Shown: positions 36,039-47,327, numbered from the stretch's first letter. The stretch: 64,000 bases of DNA from Pelagovum pacificum (GCF_016134045.1 NZ_CP065915.1:2232001-2296000), one strand, 5' to 3'. Notes: generated by a model not told the origin, from the letters alone. Numbers and translations are program-made.

Positions 36039-36159
36039 GCGGAGATACTCCCTCGCCTTCGGTCCGTGTTCGGCCACAGGGGCCATAGGATGACCGTCCG
36101 GATACGACACACAACGTCGCGCGAGCCACTATCAGGGGATCATGTCCGCCGACAATGGG

Positions 36160-37194
36160 TCACGGCAACAGAAGCGATGCGTCGCCATACGAGAAGAACC
36201 TGTAGTTTTCATGAATGGCGTGGGCGTAGATCGCGCGGATGTGTTCGACGCCCATCAGGGCGGAGACGAGCATCATCAGCGTGCTCTTGGGCAAGTGGAA
36301 ATTGGTCATCAGCCCATCGGCCACGTTGAAGCGGAAGCCCGGAGTGATGAAGATGTCCGTCTCGCCCTGCCACGGCAGGATCGCGCCGGAGGTCGCCGCG
36401 CTCTCGATCAGGCGCAAGGCGGTGGTGCCGACGGGGATCACCAGTCCGCCCTCGGCTTTCGTGGCGGCGATCTCGCCCGCCGCCCGATCCGTCACCTCGC
36501 CCCATTCGGCGTGCATCTTGTGGTCGCGGATATCGTCGACCTTCACCGGTAGGAAGGTCCCCGCCCCGACATGCAGCGTCACGTGGGTGAAATTGACGCC
36601 GCGCGCCTCGAGCGCCTTCATCACGGCGTCGTCGAAGTGGAGCGAGGCGGTCGGCGCGGCGACGGCGCCGGGGTGCTCCGCCCAGATTGTCTGGTAGTCC
36701 GCCTTGTCGGCATCGTCCGCCGGGCGCTTGGCCGCGATATAGGGCGGCAGCGGCATGGAGCCCGCCTGCGCGAGCGCGGCGTCGAAATCCTCGCCCTCGA
36801 GGTTGAAGGAGATCAGCGCCTGCTCGTCCTCGCGCCCCTCCAACGTGGCGGACAGTTCGGGCGAGAAGGTGACGACCTCGCCCTCCTTCCACTTCCTGAG
36901 CGGCTTCACCAACGCGGTCCAGAGACCGCCGGGACGCGGTTCCAGCAGCGTGACCTCGATCCGCGCTTCCGCCTCTCCGCGCCGGCGCAGGCCGGACAGC
37001 CGCGCGGGGATCACCTTGGTGTCGTTCAGCACCAGCCGGTCGCCGGGACGCAGGATGTCGGGCAGGTCGTAGACGTGCCGGTCCGCGATCCCGTCCCCCT
37101 CGGCCAGCAGCAGCCGGGCAGAGGAGCGGGGCCGCGCGGGACGCACGGCAATCAGCTCTTCGGGCAGTTCGAAATCGAAGTCGGACAGTTTCAA
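36160..37194 (-). CDS. queA: tRNA preQ1(34) S-adenosylmethionine ribosyltransferase-isomerase
   Basis: A 344-residue QueA, which builds epoxyqueuosine on tRNA wobble position 34. The motifs are [14 protein letters not shown] at the start, [23 protein letters not shown] and the late [14 protein letters not shown]. The start is a TTG at 37194 that overlaps the stop of the AsmA-like gene by four bases (TTGA). The open frame upstream is only antiparallel sequence of that gene. Use of TTG suggests expression coupled to the upstream gene. The rest of the queuosine pathway is not in the window. Confidence 0.93.
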   Translation of the reverse strand: MKLSDFDFELPEELIAVRPARPRSSARLLLAEGDGIADRHVYDLPDILRPGDRLVLNDTKVIPARLSGLRRRGEAEARIEVTLLEPRPGGLWTALVKPLRKWKEGEVVTFSPELSATLEGREDEQALISFNLEGEDFDAALAQAGSMPLPPYIAAKRPADDADKADYQTIWAEHPGAVAAPTASLHFDDAVMKALEARGVNFTHVTLHVGAGTFLPVKVDDIRDHKMHAEWGEVTDRAAGEIAATKAEGGLVIPVGTTALRLIESAATSGAILPWQGETDIFITPGFRFNVADGLMTNFHLPKSTLMMLVSALMGVEHIRAIYAHAIHENYRFFSYGDASLLLP

Positions 37195-40100
37195 CGGGTC
37201 ACCTGTGGCGGCGGGCGCCGGAAAATCTCGCGGAACATGCCGGGGGTCAGGACGGACAGCGGATTCACCCCGACGTTCGGCTGCCCCACCGGGCCGCGGA
37301 TCGTGAAGTTGAACCCGATCAGCCCCTCGCCGGGCCGGGTCAGCACCGACCCGATCCCGTTCAGCAAATAGACCGGAGACACGACGCCCTGGAAGTCCAT
37401 GATCGTGCTGGCGAGCGTATAGGTCCCGTCGAGCGAAAGGCCAAGGGACGGCCCGACCGCGCTCGACTGGGTGACGATGATCTGCTCCGGCGTCATGCGG
37501 AACTGCGCATCGACATCCGTGAAGGACAGGCCCTGCCCGTCGAGCTGCTGGAGCAGGCCGACGACGCTGATCGCATCCAGAAGCTCCGCGATGGCCGGGG
37601 CGTCGCGGATGCGCAAGTCGTCGACGGTGAGCGACCCGTCGTAGGTCCCCTCGCCGCCGGTCGGTCGCAGGATCAGCTGCATCGCCCCACCAAGCGCGTT
37701 CGGCAGCAACTTGGCGGCCCGCAGGACGCCACCCGCGTCGTTGGACGTCACACGCACCCCGGTCCGGCCATTGACCGGCACGAGGTCGCCGGCGATCGGC
37801 GGGCCCTCGTTCACCTGCGCCTCGAACGTGCCGCGCAGGCCGCCCTGCGAGGCGAAGGCGCCCTCGAAACCGGTGAGGACAAGGCTCTCGGTCACCACCA
37901 GCCGGTCGAGGCGGACATTCATTGGACCGCCCTCTCCTCCATCGCCGCCGCCCGGCCCGAATGCGGCGCGACGCATGTCGAGCGTGCCGCCGTTGACCTC
38001 CACCCCGACCGCCTGCCCGGCGCCCCGGTTGCGCAGGGTAATGGGCGCGTCGAGCCAGTCGCCGACGCTCAGCCGGTCGAAGACCGCCGCCTCGAAGGCA
38101 CTGTTCGCCCCAAGGTCGATGCGGCCTTCCGCCGTCAGGCCCGACGCCTGCAGGCGCAACCGGCTGACCTTCGGCGACGCGCCGAGCTGGCCCTGCACCT
38201 CGAGCGTGCCCGGAGTCCCGGCGGCCTTGGACCAGCCGACCCAGGGCACGGACAGGGTGATCCCGCGCATTTCCGAGCTGAGGATGAAGGACGGCGGAAG
38301 CCCGGCGGGCATAACCAGGTCGAACCGCGCGGGACCGCTGCCCTGCACCGTGCCTGGCGGCAGCGCGATGCCGAATTCGTCGAGCGCGGCGGGCGACAGT
38401 TCCACCTGGGCTTCGATGCGGGCTGGCGCGCCTTCCTCGAACGCACGGCTGAAACTGCCGGTCAACGGTGTCTGGCCGAGCCGCGCCGGCCCCTCGATTC
38501 GCAGGCCCTCCGGCGTGGCGGCGACCTCGAGCTGGGGCGAGGCGAGCACCTTGTCGGGCACCAGGGTGGTCGAGCGCACGTCCGTCAGCTCCGCCCCGAA
38601 CACGTAGCTGACCTGATCGGGCGACAGCTGGTCGCTCAGCGGCATCAGCAGCCGCCCCTGCGCCCGAGCGCGCCCGTCGGCGAGCGTGACGTCGAGGCCC
38701 GCCCCCTGCATCAGCGACAGGGGCGGCTGGTCGAGCACCGACAGCATCGCGGTGATCGTCCCGTCGAGCTTCAGCGAGAATTCCGCAGGGGAGTCCGGCA
38801 GGCTCATCGCGGGGATCACGAAGGTCGAGCCGGCCATGTCGACCCGGCCGCCTTCCAGCGCTGCGACGTATCCCTCCGCCAGGGAGACCGAGAAGGAATC
38901 CTTGCCGATCTGAACGAAGCCGTAGCCGCCCTCGACCGCCGGCATGCGCGGCAGGTAACGGACCGAGCCGTCCTCGAACTCGAAATCCATCGCGATGACC
39001 GGCTCTTCGGTGCCGTGCGTCCGCACGGCAACCGCGGCGTTCACGATATCGCCGTCGAGGATGTTGTTGGCCACCCAACCCCGGACGCCCGGTCGCCAGA
39101 CCTCGGGCCAGAGCGCCTTGGCATGGGGCACGGTCACCCGGTCGATCCGCGCGTCGACGGCGACGTTCCAGCCGTCCTCGCCCGTCGAAACCTCGCCCCA
39201 GGCTCGGATGTTGCTGTCGCCTTCGGTCGCGATGAGTTCGCCCAGGGTCAGGCGGAACGGATCGAGCGCGAGGCGGAAGTCGAGGCTGCCGACGGCGAGT
39301 TCGACCGGCACGTCGTAGATGTCGTTCGGGTTCGCCGTGAGCGTCGGCATCCGGAACTGGCCCCAGATCTCGTCGGGGAAACCGTCCTCCATCCCTTTTA
39401 GGAACGCCTCGCCGTTTGCTTCGACGGCGATATCCTCGCTCTCCAGGCTCAGCTGGTCGAAGGCGAGCTCCTGCGTTTCTGGATCGTAGGCAAGGTAGGC
39501 TTTCACCGCGTCGAACGGCACGGGCCGGGCTTCGGGCGCCGGGCGGATCGCCCCTGCCCCGATCTCCAGCACCGCGTTCAGTGGGCCGAGCGTGCCATCG
39601 GCGTCGATCCCGCCACGCAGGCTGGCCGAGATCGGCGCGTCGATCACCGAAAGCCAGCTGAGCGCGGGCGACTGGCTGGCGATGTCGGCGGCGGAGGCCT
39701 CGTCGACGGAAATGGACATTTCCGCCTCCCGGCTGCCCCGGGGCGAGGCATAATCGAACGCCACCCGCGAGACGCCACCGCCCGACAACAGCGACAGGTC
39801 GGCCGACAAGCCGATCTCGCGCCGGTCGATGTCGAGCACGGCCTGCCCGCCGTCGACCGTCAGGCTCTGCCCCGCACGCCGGTCGTCGAGGTTCACGATG
39901 AGACCGTCAAGCTCCACCCGCTCCAGCGCCTCCAGCGGTCCGCGCTCGAAGGTGGCGTCGATGCCGTCCAGCAGACCGGTGAAGGTCGCGCTTTCACGAA
40001 CCGAGGCGGAACCGTCCCCGAAGGACATCGCCAGGTTACCATCCTCGCTGCGGACCAAAGAGACCTGTGCGCCGCTCACCCGGATTTCCTGCGCCAGAAG

Positions 40101-40472
40101 CTCCCGGTTCAGGATCAGCCCCCGGGGCGAGATCAGCGCGGAGATCTCGGGCACGCGGGCAACCACCGTACCGCTTCGGTCGGTCAGCTCGGCGTTGGCG
40201 AGGTGGATGCGCGGGTGCAGATCCCGCCCGATGCGGATGGAGATACGCTCCATCTCGATGCCGCCGCCGATCGCCTCTTCGGCGCGGGCCTCGACTTCCT
40301 CACGCACCCACGAAGGGGCGGTGATGTCGCGGTCGATCAATGAGACGATGAGAATGATCGCCACGGCGACCGGCAGGAACAGCATAAGGCCCAGAAGGCG
40401 CAATCCGGCCTTCCGCTTGCGCCCCATCAGTCGGGGCCGCGGATCGTCGATCTCGGCGCTCTGGTCGGCCAT
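37191..40472 (-). CDS. Large AsmA-like (DUF3971/YhdP-type) envelope protein
   Basis: A 1093-residue protein with one N-terminal membrane anchor (about residues 24-46) and a very long periplasmic part built of repetitive beta strands. It matches DUF3971 in the middle and an AsmA-like C-terminal domain near the end (from about 920 to 1075). Proteins of this type (YhdP, TamB, AsmA) form bridges for phospholipid movement between membranes. It heads a coupled pair with queA and is divergent from the peroxiredoxin gene. Confidence 0.88.
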   Translation of the reverse strand: MADQSAEIDDPRPRLMGRKRKAGLRLLGLMLFLPVAVAIILIVSLIDRDITAPSWVREEVEARAEEAIGGGIEMERISIRIGRDLHPRIHLANAELTDRSGTVVARVPEISALISPRGLILNRELLAQEIRVSGAQVSLVRSEDGNLAMSFGDGSASVRESATFTGLLDGIDATFERGPLEALERVELDGLIVNLDDRRAGQSLTVDGGQAVLDIDRREIGLSADLSLLSGGGVSRVAFDYASPRGSREAEMSISVDEASAADIASQSPALSWLSVIDAPISASLRGGIDADGTLGPLNAVLEIGAGAIRPAPEARPVPFDAVKAYLAYDPETQELAFDQLSLESEDIAVEANGEAFLKGMEDGFPDEIWGQFRMPTLTANPNDIYDVPVELAVGSLDFRLALDPFRLTLGELIATEGDSNIRAWGEVSTGEDGWNVAVDARIDRVTVPHAKALWPEVWRPGVRGWVANNILDGDIVNAAVAVRTHGTEEPVIAMDFEFEDGSVRYLPRMPAVEGGYGFVQIGKDSFSVSLAEGYVAALEGGRVDMAGSTFVIPAMSLPDSPAEFSLKLDGTITAMLSVLDQPPLSLMQGAGLDVTLADGRARAQGRLLMPLSDQLSPDQVSYVFGAELTDVRSTTLVPDKVLASPQLEVAATPEGLRIEGPARLGQTPLTGSFSRAFEEGAPARIEAQVELSPAALDEFGIALPPGTVQGSGPARFDLVMPAGLPPSFILSSEMRGITLSVPWVGWSKAAGTPGTLEVQGQLGASPKVSRLRLQASGLTAEGRIDLGANSAFEAAVFDRLSVGDWLDAPITLRNRGAGQAVGVEVNGGTLDMRRAAFGPGGGDGGEGGPMNVRLDRLVVTESLVLTGFEGAFASQGGLRGTFEAQVNEGPPIAGDLVPVNGRTGVRVTSNDAGGVLRAAKLLPNALGGAMQLILRPTGGEGTYDGSLTVDDLRIRDAPAIAELLDAISVVGLLQQLDGQGLSFTDVDAQFRMTPEQIIVTQSSAVGPSLGLSLDGTYTLASTIMDFQGVVSPVYLLNGIGSVLTRPGEGLIGFNFTIRGPVGQPNVGVNPLSVLTPGMFREIFRRPPPQVTR

Positions 40473-40553
40473 TGCTGCTCGGCGGCCCTTTCTTCCGGGG
40501 TCCTGCGCCCTACAACGCCACGGAGAGCCTCATCGTGGCAAGAAAGGGATCTC

Positions 40554-41027
40554 ATGACGGGCAATATACCGCAAGAGGGTGACATGGCGCCCGCAGTCGA
40601 CCTCCCCCGGGACGGGGGCGGCAACCTCACGTTGGAAGAGTTCGCGGGCAAGCCCGTCGTGCTGTTCTTCTACCCCCGCGACGACACCAGCGGCTGCACC
40701 AAGGAAGCGGTCGGCTTTACCGAGATGGCCGGCGCCTTCGACGAGGCCGGCGTCGCGGTGATCGGCGTGTCGAAGGACAGCATCACCTCGCACGACAAGT
40801 TCCGCGACAAGCACGCGCTCGGCGTGCCGCTTCTGTCGGATGAGAACGGCGATGTCTGCGAGCGCTACGGCGTCTGGAAAGAGAAAAGCATGTACGGCAA
40901 GACCTTCATGGGGATCGAGCGGTCGACCTTTCTGATCGACTCCGAGGGCAAGATCGCCAAGGCGTGGCGCAAGGTGAAGGTGCCGGGCCATGTTGAAGCC
41001 GTACTAGAGGCTGCGAAGGTCCTTTGA
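40554..41027 (+). CDS. bcp: Thiol peroxidase, Bcp/PrxQ type
   Basis: A 157-residue peroxiredoxin. The peroxidatic Cys is residue 48 (DTSGCTKEA). The resolving Cys found five residues later in many Bcp proteins is missing (Val-Gly-Phe instead), while Cys102 in GDVCERYG may act instead, or the enzyme may be one-Cys. The thioredoxin fold elements FFYPRDDT and GVSKDS are present. It detoxifies hydroperoxides in the cytoplasm. It is divergent from the AsmA-like gene and convergent with the MOSC gene. Confidence 0.92.
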   Translation: MTGNIPQEGDMAPAVDLPRDGGGNLTLEEFAGKPVVLFFYPRDDTSGCTKEAVGFTEMAGAFDEAGVAVIGVSKDSITSHDKFRDKHALGVPLLSDENGDVCERYGVWKEKSMYGKTFMGIERSTFLIDSEGKIAKAWRKVKVPGHVEAVLEAAKVL

Positions 41028-41066
41028 GCGCTCGCCGAACCTCATGCAGCGCGTGAGGTTCGGCCC

Positions 41067-41561
41067 TCAATTGTCTGATATTTCCGTATTTTTAAAGTCG
41101 GGCTGCACGCTATCCCCGATCGCAATGCGCCCCGGCTCCAGCACTTCGGCATACCACCCGCCGTGCCCGCGCATCGCATTGTAACCGCCCGGCCCGAGCA
41201 CTCGCTCCATCCGGGAGCACGGCGGACAGGGACCGGAGATCCTCAGCAGCGCGGTGCCGTAGCGGACGGGCACATCCCTGAGCGCGGCAAGGTTGATGCC
41301 GGCAATAACCAGGTTGCGCCGCACCTCCTCCGGGTTCACCTCGTCCCGACCGGAGAGCGCGGCGATGACCGAGAGGTGTTCCTGCTGAATCAGCGTCACC
41401 GCCCGCTTGCCGGCCCGAGCGTGGTCGCCGTCGAGGCCCGACAGCGTCACCTCCACCGTGTTCGGCGTCTCCATCGCCGCGAGCCGCACGGGCCGCAGTC
41501 CGATCCACGTCACCCGACCCTCCGACGCGTGGCGCGCACGAAGGTCGGCAAGAAGGCTCAT
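41067..41561 (-). CDS. MOSC-domain protein
   Basis: A 164-residue single-domain MOSC protein. It has the LSGLDGDHARAG segment, a QQEHL segment, RRNLVIAGINL, and a C-terminal CPPC...GYNAMRGHGGWYAEVL. MOSC domains bind molybdenum cofactor or related sulfur carriers; stand-alone copies are linked to metal-sulfur handling or detoxification. The ATG at 41561 overlaps the DUF1330 stop (ATGA), so it is the third gene of alaS-DUF1330-MOSC. Confidence 0.88.
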   Translation of the reverse strand: MSLLADLRARHASEGRVTWIGLRPVRLAAMETPNTVEVTLSGLDGDHARAGKRAVTLIQQEHLSVIAALSGRDEVNPEEVRRNLVIAGINLAALRDVPVRYGTALLRISGPCPPCSRMERVLGPGGYNAMRGHGGWYAEVLEPGRIAIGDSVQPDFKNTEISDN

Positions 41562-41848
41562 TCGCTGAGTTCGACGATCACAAGTTCGCGTTCCGCCGCG
41601 CCTTTCGCGAAGGACAGTGCCTCCTGGTAGGCGTCCGAATAGTAGCAATCGTGCGCCGCCTGCATCGACGGGAACCGCGCCACCACGTTGCGCGGACGGT
41701 CCGGTCCTTCGAGCTGTTCGTAGGCACCACCCCGCGCGATGAAACGGCCGCCGTGGTCGGCGATCGCACCGGTCGCGCGCTTGGCATATTCGCCGTAAGC
41801 CTCCGCGTCGGAGACCTTCACATGGGCGATCCAGAGAGCCTCTGCCAT
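41558..41848 (-). CDS. DUF1330 protein
   Basis: A 96-residue ferredoxin-like (dimeric alpha-beta barrel) protein of the DUF1330 family: ALWIAHVKVSD, YAKRATGAIADHGGRFIARGG, then VVARFPSMQAAHDCYYSDAYQEAL, all standard. Function unknown. The ATG overlaps the alaS stop by one base (TGATG), and the gene overlaps the MOSC start downstream, so all three are translationally coupled. Confidence 0.9.
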   Translation of the reverse strand: MAEALWIAHVKVSDAEAYGEYAKRATGAIADHGGRFIARGGAYEQLEGPDRPRNVVARFPSMQAAHDCYYSDAYQEALSFAKGAAERELVIVELSE

Positions 41849-44502
41849 CACTTCTCCTCCAGCACTTTTTCAGCCGCCGCGATCGCGGCATCGGCATTCG
41901 CGGCATCCTTGCCGCCACCTTGCGCCATGTCCGGCCGACCACCGCCGCCCTTGCCGCCGAGTTCCGCCACGGCCGCGCGGACAAGATCGACCGCCGACAC
42001 GGTGCCGGTCAGGTCCCCGGTCACGCCAGCGGCAACCGCCGCCTTGCCGTCGGAGTCGGCGATCAGCAGGACCGCGCCGGAGCCAAGATCCGCCTTCATG
42101 CTGTCGATCAGCGACGGCAGGTCCTTGCCCGTCACACCGTTCATCACCTGCGCGATGAACTTCACGCCGTTGATCTCCTTCGCGGCGGGACCCTCCGCCG
42201 GGCCACCCGACAGGGCGAGCTGACGGCGCAGCTGTGCGACCTCGTTCTGCAGGGCGCGGCGTTCGTCCATCAGGGCGCGAACCCGGGCGGGCACATCCTC
42301 GGACGTCTTCAACAGGCCCTCGACTTCGGACAGGGCGATGTCGCGCCCGCGCAGCACCTTGCGGGCGGCGTCGCCGGTCAGCGCCTCGATGCGGCGGATG
42401 CCGGCGGCGGACGCGGTCTCGGACACGAGTGCGAAGAGTCCGATGTCGCCGGTGCGGGTGACATGCGTGCCGCCGCAAAGCTCGATCGAGTAGGTCCTGC
42501 CCTCCGGCCCCTTGCCGGTGTCCGCCTCGCCCATCGAGACAACGCGAACCTCGTCGCCGTACTTCTCGCCGAACAGCGCCTGCGCGCCGAGCGCACGTGC
42601 GTCGTCGGGCGTCATTATGCGCGTCGAGACGGCGGAATTCTGGCGGATCATCGCGTTCACGTCTCGTTCGATCGTGGCGATCTCCTCATCCGTCAGCGCC
42701 TTCTGATGCGAGAAGTCGAAGCGCAACCGGTCCGGCGCGTTCAACGATCCGCGCTGCGCAACGTGATCGCCGAGCGTCACGCGCAGCGCCTCGTTCAACA
42801 AGTGCGTGGCGGAGTGGTTGGCCCGGATGGTCGAACGGCGCTCATGGTCGACTTCGAGCGTCGCACCCTGCCCCTTGCCGATCTCGCCCTCGGTCACTTC
42901 GGCGAAATGGATGAAGAGCCCGGCCACCTTCTTCGTGTCGGTGATGCGAGCCGCGCCGCTCTCCGTGGTGAGGGTGCCGGCATCGCCGACCTGGCCGCCG
43001 GATTCCGCGTAGAACGGCGTCTGGTTCAGAACGATCTGTACCGTCTGGCCCTTGGTCGCGGTCGCGCTTTTCGCGCCGTCGGTGACGAGAGCGAGAATCT
43101 GGCCCTCGCTCTTTTCGTACTCGTAGCCGAGGAAGTCGGTGGACTCATTGTCGTCGGCGATGTCGAACCAGATCGTCTGGTCCGCCGTCTCGCCGCTGCC
43201 GGACCATGCGGCGCGGGCACGGGCCTTCTGCTCGGCCATGGCGCTGTCAAAACCGGCGGTGTCGACCTCGATCCCGCGGGAGCGCAGCGCGTCCTGCGTG
43301 AGGTCGAGCGGGAAGCCGAACGTGTCGTAGAGCTTGAAGGCCGTCTCGCCGGGCAGGCTCGACCCCTCACCGAAGTCGGCGGTTTCCTCGTCGAGCAGCT
43401 TCAGACCGCGGTCGAGAGTCTGGCGGAAGCGGACTTCCTCGGCCTGAAGCGTCTCCTCGATGGCACGCTGGCGCTCCCGCAGTTCCGGATAGGCGGCGCC
43501 CATCTGGGTGACGAGCGCCGGCACGAGCCGGTGCATCAGCGGGTCCTGAACGCCGAGAAGGTGCGCATGGCGCATGGCGCGACGCATGATCCGGCGCAGC
43601 ACGTAGCCCCGGCCTTCGTTGCTGGGCAGGACGCCCTCGGCGATCAGGAAGGAGGTGGAACGCAGGTGATCGGCGATGACCCGGTGGTGCGTGATGTGCG
43701 CCTCGTCCGTCGATGTGTTCGACGCGTTGGCCGACGCCTCGATGATCGCCTTGAACAGGTCGGTCTCGAAGACGTTGTTGGTGCCCTGCAGGAGCGAGGA
43801 AATCCGCTCCAGCCCCATGCCGGTGTCGATCGACTGCGCCTCGAGCTCACGGCGGCTGCCGTCTTCGAACTGCTCGTACTGCATGAAGACGTTGTTCCAG
43901 ATCTCGATGAACCGGTCGCCATCCTCGTCCGGGCTGCCGGGCGGACCGCCCCAGAATTTCTCACCGTGGTCGAAGAATATTTCGGTGCAGGGGCCGCACG
44001 GACCGGTCGGCCCCATCTGCCAGAAATTGTCCGAGGTGGGGATGCGGATGATGCGGTCGTCCGGCAGGCCCGCGACCTTCTTCCACAGATCGGCGGCCTC
44101 GTCGTCGGTATGGAACACGGTGACCAGCAGACGGTCCTTCGGGATGCCGAGCTCTTTCGTCACCATTTCCCAGGCGAAGGGGATGGCGGCCTCCTTGAAA
44201 TAATCGCCGAAGGAGAAGTTGCCCATCATCTCGAAGAACGTCAGGTGCCGCGCGGTGTAGCCGACGTTGTCGAGGTCGTTGTGCTTGCCCCCCGCCCGGA
44301 CGCATTTCTGCGCCGTGGTCGCACGGGTGTAGTCGCGCGTCTCGACACCGGTGAAGAGGTTCTTGAATTGCACCATGCCGGAGTTCGTAAACATCAACGT
44401 GGGATCGTTGCGCGGCACAAGCGGCGATGAATCGACGACTTCATGGCCCTGGCGGCGGAAGTAGTCGAGGAAGGTCGAGCGGATGTCGGCGAGGCTGGTC
44501 AT
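41848..44502 (-). CDS. alaS: Alanyl-tRNA synthetase
   Basis: An 884-residue class II synthetase. The catalytic core spans about residues 1-250 ([32 protein letters not shown]). The tRNA recognition and editing domain carries the zinc-binding HSATH and CGGTH motifs, and the C-terminal DHHA1/C-Ala domain ends the protein. Length is normal. It is the first gene of a coupled set with DUF1330 and MOSC genes, and recA lies upstream on the same strand, a common alphaproteobacterial order. Confidence 0.97.
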   Translation of the reverse strand: MTSLADIRSTFLDYFRRQGHEVVDSSPLVPRNDPTLMFTNSGMVQFKNLFTGVETRDYTRATTAQKCVRAGGKHNDLDNVGYTARHLTFFEMMGNFSFGDYFKEAAIPFAWEMVTKELGIPKDRLLVTVFHTDDEAADLWKKVAGLPDDRIIRIPTSDNFWQMGPTGPCGPCTEIFFDHGEKFWGGPPGSPDEDGDRFIEIWNNVFMQYEQFEDGSRRELEAQSIDTGMGLERISSLLQGTNNVFETDLFKAIIEASANASNTSTDEAHITHHRVIADHLRSTSFLIAEGVLPSNEGRGYVLRRIMRRAMRHAHLLGVQDPLMHRLVPALVTQMGAAYPELRERQRAIEETLQAEEVRFRQTLDRGLKLLDEETADFGEGSSLPGETAFKLYDTFGFPLDLTQDALRSRGIEVDTAGFDSAMAEQKARARAAWSGSGETADQTIWFDIADDNESTDFLGYEYEKSEGQILALVTDGAKSATATKGQTVQIVLNQTPFYAESGGQVGDAGTLTTESGAARITDTKKVAGLFIHFAEVTEGEIGKGQGATLEVDHERRSTIRANHSATHLLNEALRVTLGDHVAQRGSLNAPDRLRFDFSHQKALTDEEIATIERDVNAMIRQNSAVSTRIMTPDDARALGAQALFGEKYGDEVRVVSMGEADTGKGPEGRTYSIELCGGTHVTRTGDIGLFALVSETASAAGIRRIEALTGDAARKVLRGRDIALSEVEGLLKTSEDVPARVRALMDERRALQNEVAQLRRQLALSGGPAEGPAAKEINGVKFIAQVMNGVTGKDLPSLIDSMKADLGSGAVLLIADSDGKAAVAAGVTGDLTGTVSAVDLVRAAVAELGGKGGGGRPDMAQGGGKDAANADAAIAAAEKVLEEK

Positions 44503-44720
44503 CGGGTGGGTGTCCGTATCCTTGGTCGCAGGCGGTTTATCGCCGCGCCAATGGGGTGTCTACAGCCCGTTCCGGCGGAGGGCCGCGCGAACCCCCGGCG
44601 CAAGGTGGCCTGCCCTTGCAGAGCGGAGCGAAAATCATGACGTCATCACGAGGACGAGAGGGAACCTGCGATCCTGTCGGTTCGTTCATATGTCAGCGAA
44701 GCTCAATGATCGGGACGGGC

Positions 44721-45029
44721 ATGACGCGCAAATTGTTCGCCACTTTGGCAATCGGAATGCTCGGCTTCTCCGCCAGTTCGGAGGAGAGCTTTGACGTGGC
44801 CTTTGCCGGGCCGCCCGAACAGATGCTGGAAGAATTGTCGACCACGGGCGAACTCGGCAAGCCGTTTGGACTATGGTCGCACGATGCAGCCGCCATCACT
44901 CGTCATCCGCCGCTCGATGTCACGGCGATCAATCTCGGGGCCGAGCCTCTGATCAATGGCGATGCGCTTGGTTTGTCCAATCTGGCCGGTAGCCTTGAGG
45001 CGCTCGACAAGGTGATCGCCGCGCGTTGA
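44721..45029 (+). CDS. Putative exported small protein, unrecognised
   Basis: An ORF of 102 residues. The N-terminus (MTRKLFATLAIGMLGFSA) looks like a signal peptide with cleavage near residue 18; the mature part is acidic and contains PPEQMLEELSTTGELGKPFGLW. No family is recognised. Alternative in-frame ATGs are at 44706 and at 44637, where GGAG lies 8 bp upstream but the N-terminus would be unusually long. It sits between alaS and recA, transcribed against both. Moderate confidence that it is real. Confidence 0.45.
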   Translation: MTRKLFATLAIGMLGFSASSEESFDVAFAGPPEQMLEELSTTGELGKPFGLWSHDAAAITRHPPLDVTAINLGAEPLINGDALGLSNLAGSLEALDKVIAAR

Positions 45030-45417
45030 CACTGGGGCTGCCGCCGGAGTTTGCGTTAGCCGTCTTTGTCGGAGAGCCGGAATGTTCAAGTCAAGTCGCA
45101 CCGGCTCCCAATCCAACAGAAGTTGTCACTCTTCTCAGAGACTTAAGGCCGAACTTCTGGCTTGTATCGTCCAACGCATTGCTGGCAGCTGGCAGAGATT
45201 CCGGCCCTAGGTGGCTTTGACTGGTCTGCGGCTACCAGCGGATGAGGCGTTGCGACGACCGACCATGTCGCCAAGCATCCATCGCCTCTCGGCCTGAAAT
45301 GCGAAAGGACGACCCGAAGGCCGTCCTCTTGCGTGAATTCATGCCCACCGGACAATCCGTTCCGAAGGATCGTCTCGCAGTCAGCGAACGCGCGACCCGG
45401 AGGTCGCCTCTCGTTCC
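45030..45417. other. 388-bp intergenic stretch without a recognised gene
   Basis: Short open frames occur on both strands, but none has a convincing ribosome-binding site, length or recognisable motif. Composition is slightly less GC-rich than the flanks. The only structured feature seen is the UUCG hairpin at 45306-45327. It could be a decayed gene or the 3' region of recA. Confidence 0.5.
45306..45327 (-). terminator. UUCG-capped hairpin downstream of recA
   Basis: Read on the minus strand, AGGACGGCC and GGTCGTCCT pair over nine positions (one G-U) around a TTCG tetraloop, followed by TTCG. It lies 91 bp after the recA stop. UUCG loops are very stable, so a terminator or 3' processing stop is plausible. 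Confidence 0.4.
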
Positions 45418-46506
45418 CTACATCTCCACGAGATCATCGTCGTCCGAACCGGTGCTGTCGTTCTCGTCCATATGGAAATCGAGACCGTGCGCTGCGCGAA
45501 TCTTGTCTTCGATGTCATAGGCGATGTTCGCGTTTTCCTTGAGGAACGTCTTGGCGTTCTCGCGACCCTGCCCGATCCGTTCATCTCCGTAGGAGAACCA
45601 CGCGCCGGACTTCTCGACCACCCCGGCCTTCACGCCGAGGTCGAGCAATTCGCCGGTCTTTGAGATGCCCTCGCCGTACATGATGTCGAACTCGACCTGC
45701 TTGAACGGCGGGGCGACCTTGTTCTTCACAACTTTCACGCGGGTCTGGTTGCCGACGACCTCGTCACGGTCCTTGATCGCGCCGATACGGCGAATGTCGA
45801 GGCGGACGGAGGAATAGAACTTCAGCGCGTTGCCGCCCGTCGTCGTCTCGGGGCTGCCGAACATGACACCGATCTTCATCCGGATCTGGTTGATGAAGAC
45901 GACCGTGCACTTGCTGCGAGCGATCGAGCCGGTGAGCTTGCGCATCGCCTGGCTCATCAGGCGGGCGTGGACACCGACGGAGCTGTCGCCCATGTCACCC
46001 TCGAGCTCACTCTTGGGCGTCAACGCGGCGACGGAATCGACGATCACCATCGAGACGGCGCCGGAGCGGACCAGCGTATCCGTAATCTCGAGCGCCTGTT
46101 CCCCCGTGTCGGGCTGGGAAATCAGCAGCTCGTCGAGGTTCACCCCGAGCTTCTTGGCGTATTGCGGATCGAGCGCGTGTTCGGCGTCGACGAAAGCGCA
46201 GACACCACCCTTCTTCTGCTCTTCCGCGACGCAATGGAGCGTCAGCGTCGTCTTGCCCGAGGATTCGGGACCGTAGATTTCCACGATCCGTCCCTTGGGA
46301 AGCCCGCCGATGCCGAGCGCGATGTCGAGACCGAGCGACCCGGTCGAAGTCGATTCGATATCCGCGAGCGGATTCGACGAGCCGAGCTTCATGATGGAGC
46401 CCTTGCCGAACTGACGCTCGATCTGCGCCAGCGCGGAATCCAGGGCCTTCTGCTTGTCTGCGGAACTCTTGTCGTTCTTCATGCTAAGAAGGTCTGCCGT
46501 TGCCAT
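45418..46506 (-). CDS. recA: Recombinase RecA
   Basis: The 362-residue RecA forms filaments on single-stranded DNA, catalyses strand exchange and triggers LexA self-cleavage. Walker A is GPESSGKTT (residues 79-87); the LexA/DNA-binding loops include [26 protein letters not shown]. The C-terminal tail is strongly acidic ([16 protein letters not shown]), as usual. The ATG at 46506 has AAGGAG about 7 bp upstream. A LexA box lies at 46557-46571. Confidence 0.97.
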   Translation of the reverse strand: MATADLLSMKNDKSSADKQKALDSALAQIERQFGKGSIMKLGSSNPLADIESTSTGSLGLDIALGIGGLPKGRIVEIYGPESSGKTTLTLHCVAEEQKKGGVCAFVDAEHALDPQYAKKLGVNLDELLISQPDTGEQALEITDTLVRSGAVSMVIVDSVAALTPKSELEGDMGDSSVGVHARLMSQAMRKLTGSIARSKCTVVFINQIRMKIGVMFGSPETTTGGNALKFYSSVRLDIRRIGAIKDRDEVVGNQTRVKVVKNKVAPPFKQVEFDIMYGEGISKTGELLDLGVKAGVVEKSGAWFSYGDERIGQGRENAKTFLKENANIAYDIEDKIRAAHGLDFHMDENDSTGSDDDDLVEM

Positions 46507-46556
46507 ATTTTGGCTCCTTATCCCACACGCCCGGGGGGCGCGGCAATCGCTGCTTC

Positions 46557-46571
46557 GTTCGCCTCTTGTTC
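46557..46571 (-). promoter_or_regulatory. LexA (SOS) box of recA
   Basis: On the minus strand this reads GAAC-AAGAGGC-GAAC, a perfect match to the alphaproteobacterial GAAC-N7-GAAC direct repeat bound by LexA. It lies 51 bp upstream of the recA start, where the promoter is expected. Confidence 0.9.
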
Positions 46572-46688
46572 TCATCCGTATGAGACCAAAACAGGAACAT
46601 AGCAACCCTTATCTTCGCTTGATGCAGTTGTGCGCCAAAGACGTTAAAGAGTGGTTCTCACAGGCGATCTAAAGGGCGGACGGCACGC

Positions 46689-47288
46689 ATGTTGGTGTTC
46701 TGGAAGGAAAAACTGGTGTTCCTCGCGGTGCCGAAGACGGGCACGACGGCTTTGGAAGGGGCACTTGCACCGCGCGCTTCGATCGTTCTGCGCGACCCGC
46801 CGGAGCTGAAACACTCCGCCGTATACCGCTACAACCGCTGGCTCGACCCGTTCTTCGAGAAAGCCGGCGGCCAGAAGATGGAGACGCTTGCCGTCGTACG
46901 CCATCCGGTTGACTGGCTCGGCAGCTGGTTCCGCTACCGATCGCGCGAGGACCTGATCGGCCATCCCAACAGCACGCGAGACATGGATTTCGACGATTTC
47001 GTCAATGATTTCTGCAGGGGAACGCAGCCGCCGCACGCCGCGGTCGGCAGTCAGGCGAAGTTCCTGCTGAAACCCGACGGCAGCCTGGGCGTCGATCACC
47101 TCTTCCAGTACGAGCAGCAGGACAAGCTTGTCGCCTTCCTCGAAGACCGGCTTGGCGGGACCATCGAGATGAAGCGACTCAACGTGTCGCCGGCGATGGA
47201 GCTCGAGATTTCGCCCAAGATGGAGGAGAAATTCCGCCGGAAACGGCCGGAGGAGTTCGACGTCTGGGAAATGGGTGCGCGCTCCTGA
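46689..47288 (+). CDS. Sulfotransferase-family protein
   Basis: A 199-residue protein with the PAPS-binding P-loop VPKTGTT (residues 14-20) and a following ETLAVVRHPVDWLGSWFRYR segment, which matches the 3'-phosphate-binding region (VRHP...S.F) of sulfotransferases. It is shorter than typical members and may transfer sulfate to a small molecule or glycan. It is divergent from recA; the SOS box is 118 bp upstream, but in recA's promoter position. The last ~60 residues are not conserved in any way I recognise. Confidence 0.82.
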   Translation: MLVFWKEKLVFLAVPKTGTTALEGALAPRASIVLRDPPELKHSAVYRYNRWLDPFFEKAGGQKMETLAVVRHPVDWLGSWFRYRSREDLIGHPNSTRDMDFDDFVNDFCRGTQPPHAAVGSQAKFLLKPDGSLGVDHLFQYEQQDKLVAFLEDRLGGTIEMKRLNVSPAMELEISPKMEEKFRRKRPEEFDVWEMGARS

Positions 47289-47327
47289 ACGATTACAGCG
47301 GCTTACAAGTCGAACTTCAGATTTCAC

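Noticed and set aside
37195..39078. Upstream extension of the queA frame
   Set aside because: Lies wholly inside the AsmA-like gene in another frame and has no conserved content; QueA begins at 37194.
44503..44700. Possible tRNA in the gap after alaS (inverted GAACC / GGTTC)
   Set aside because: No cloverleaf can be drawn, and no anticodon arm or TTC loop is present.
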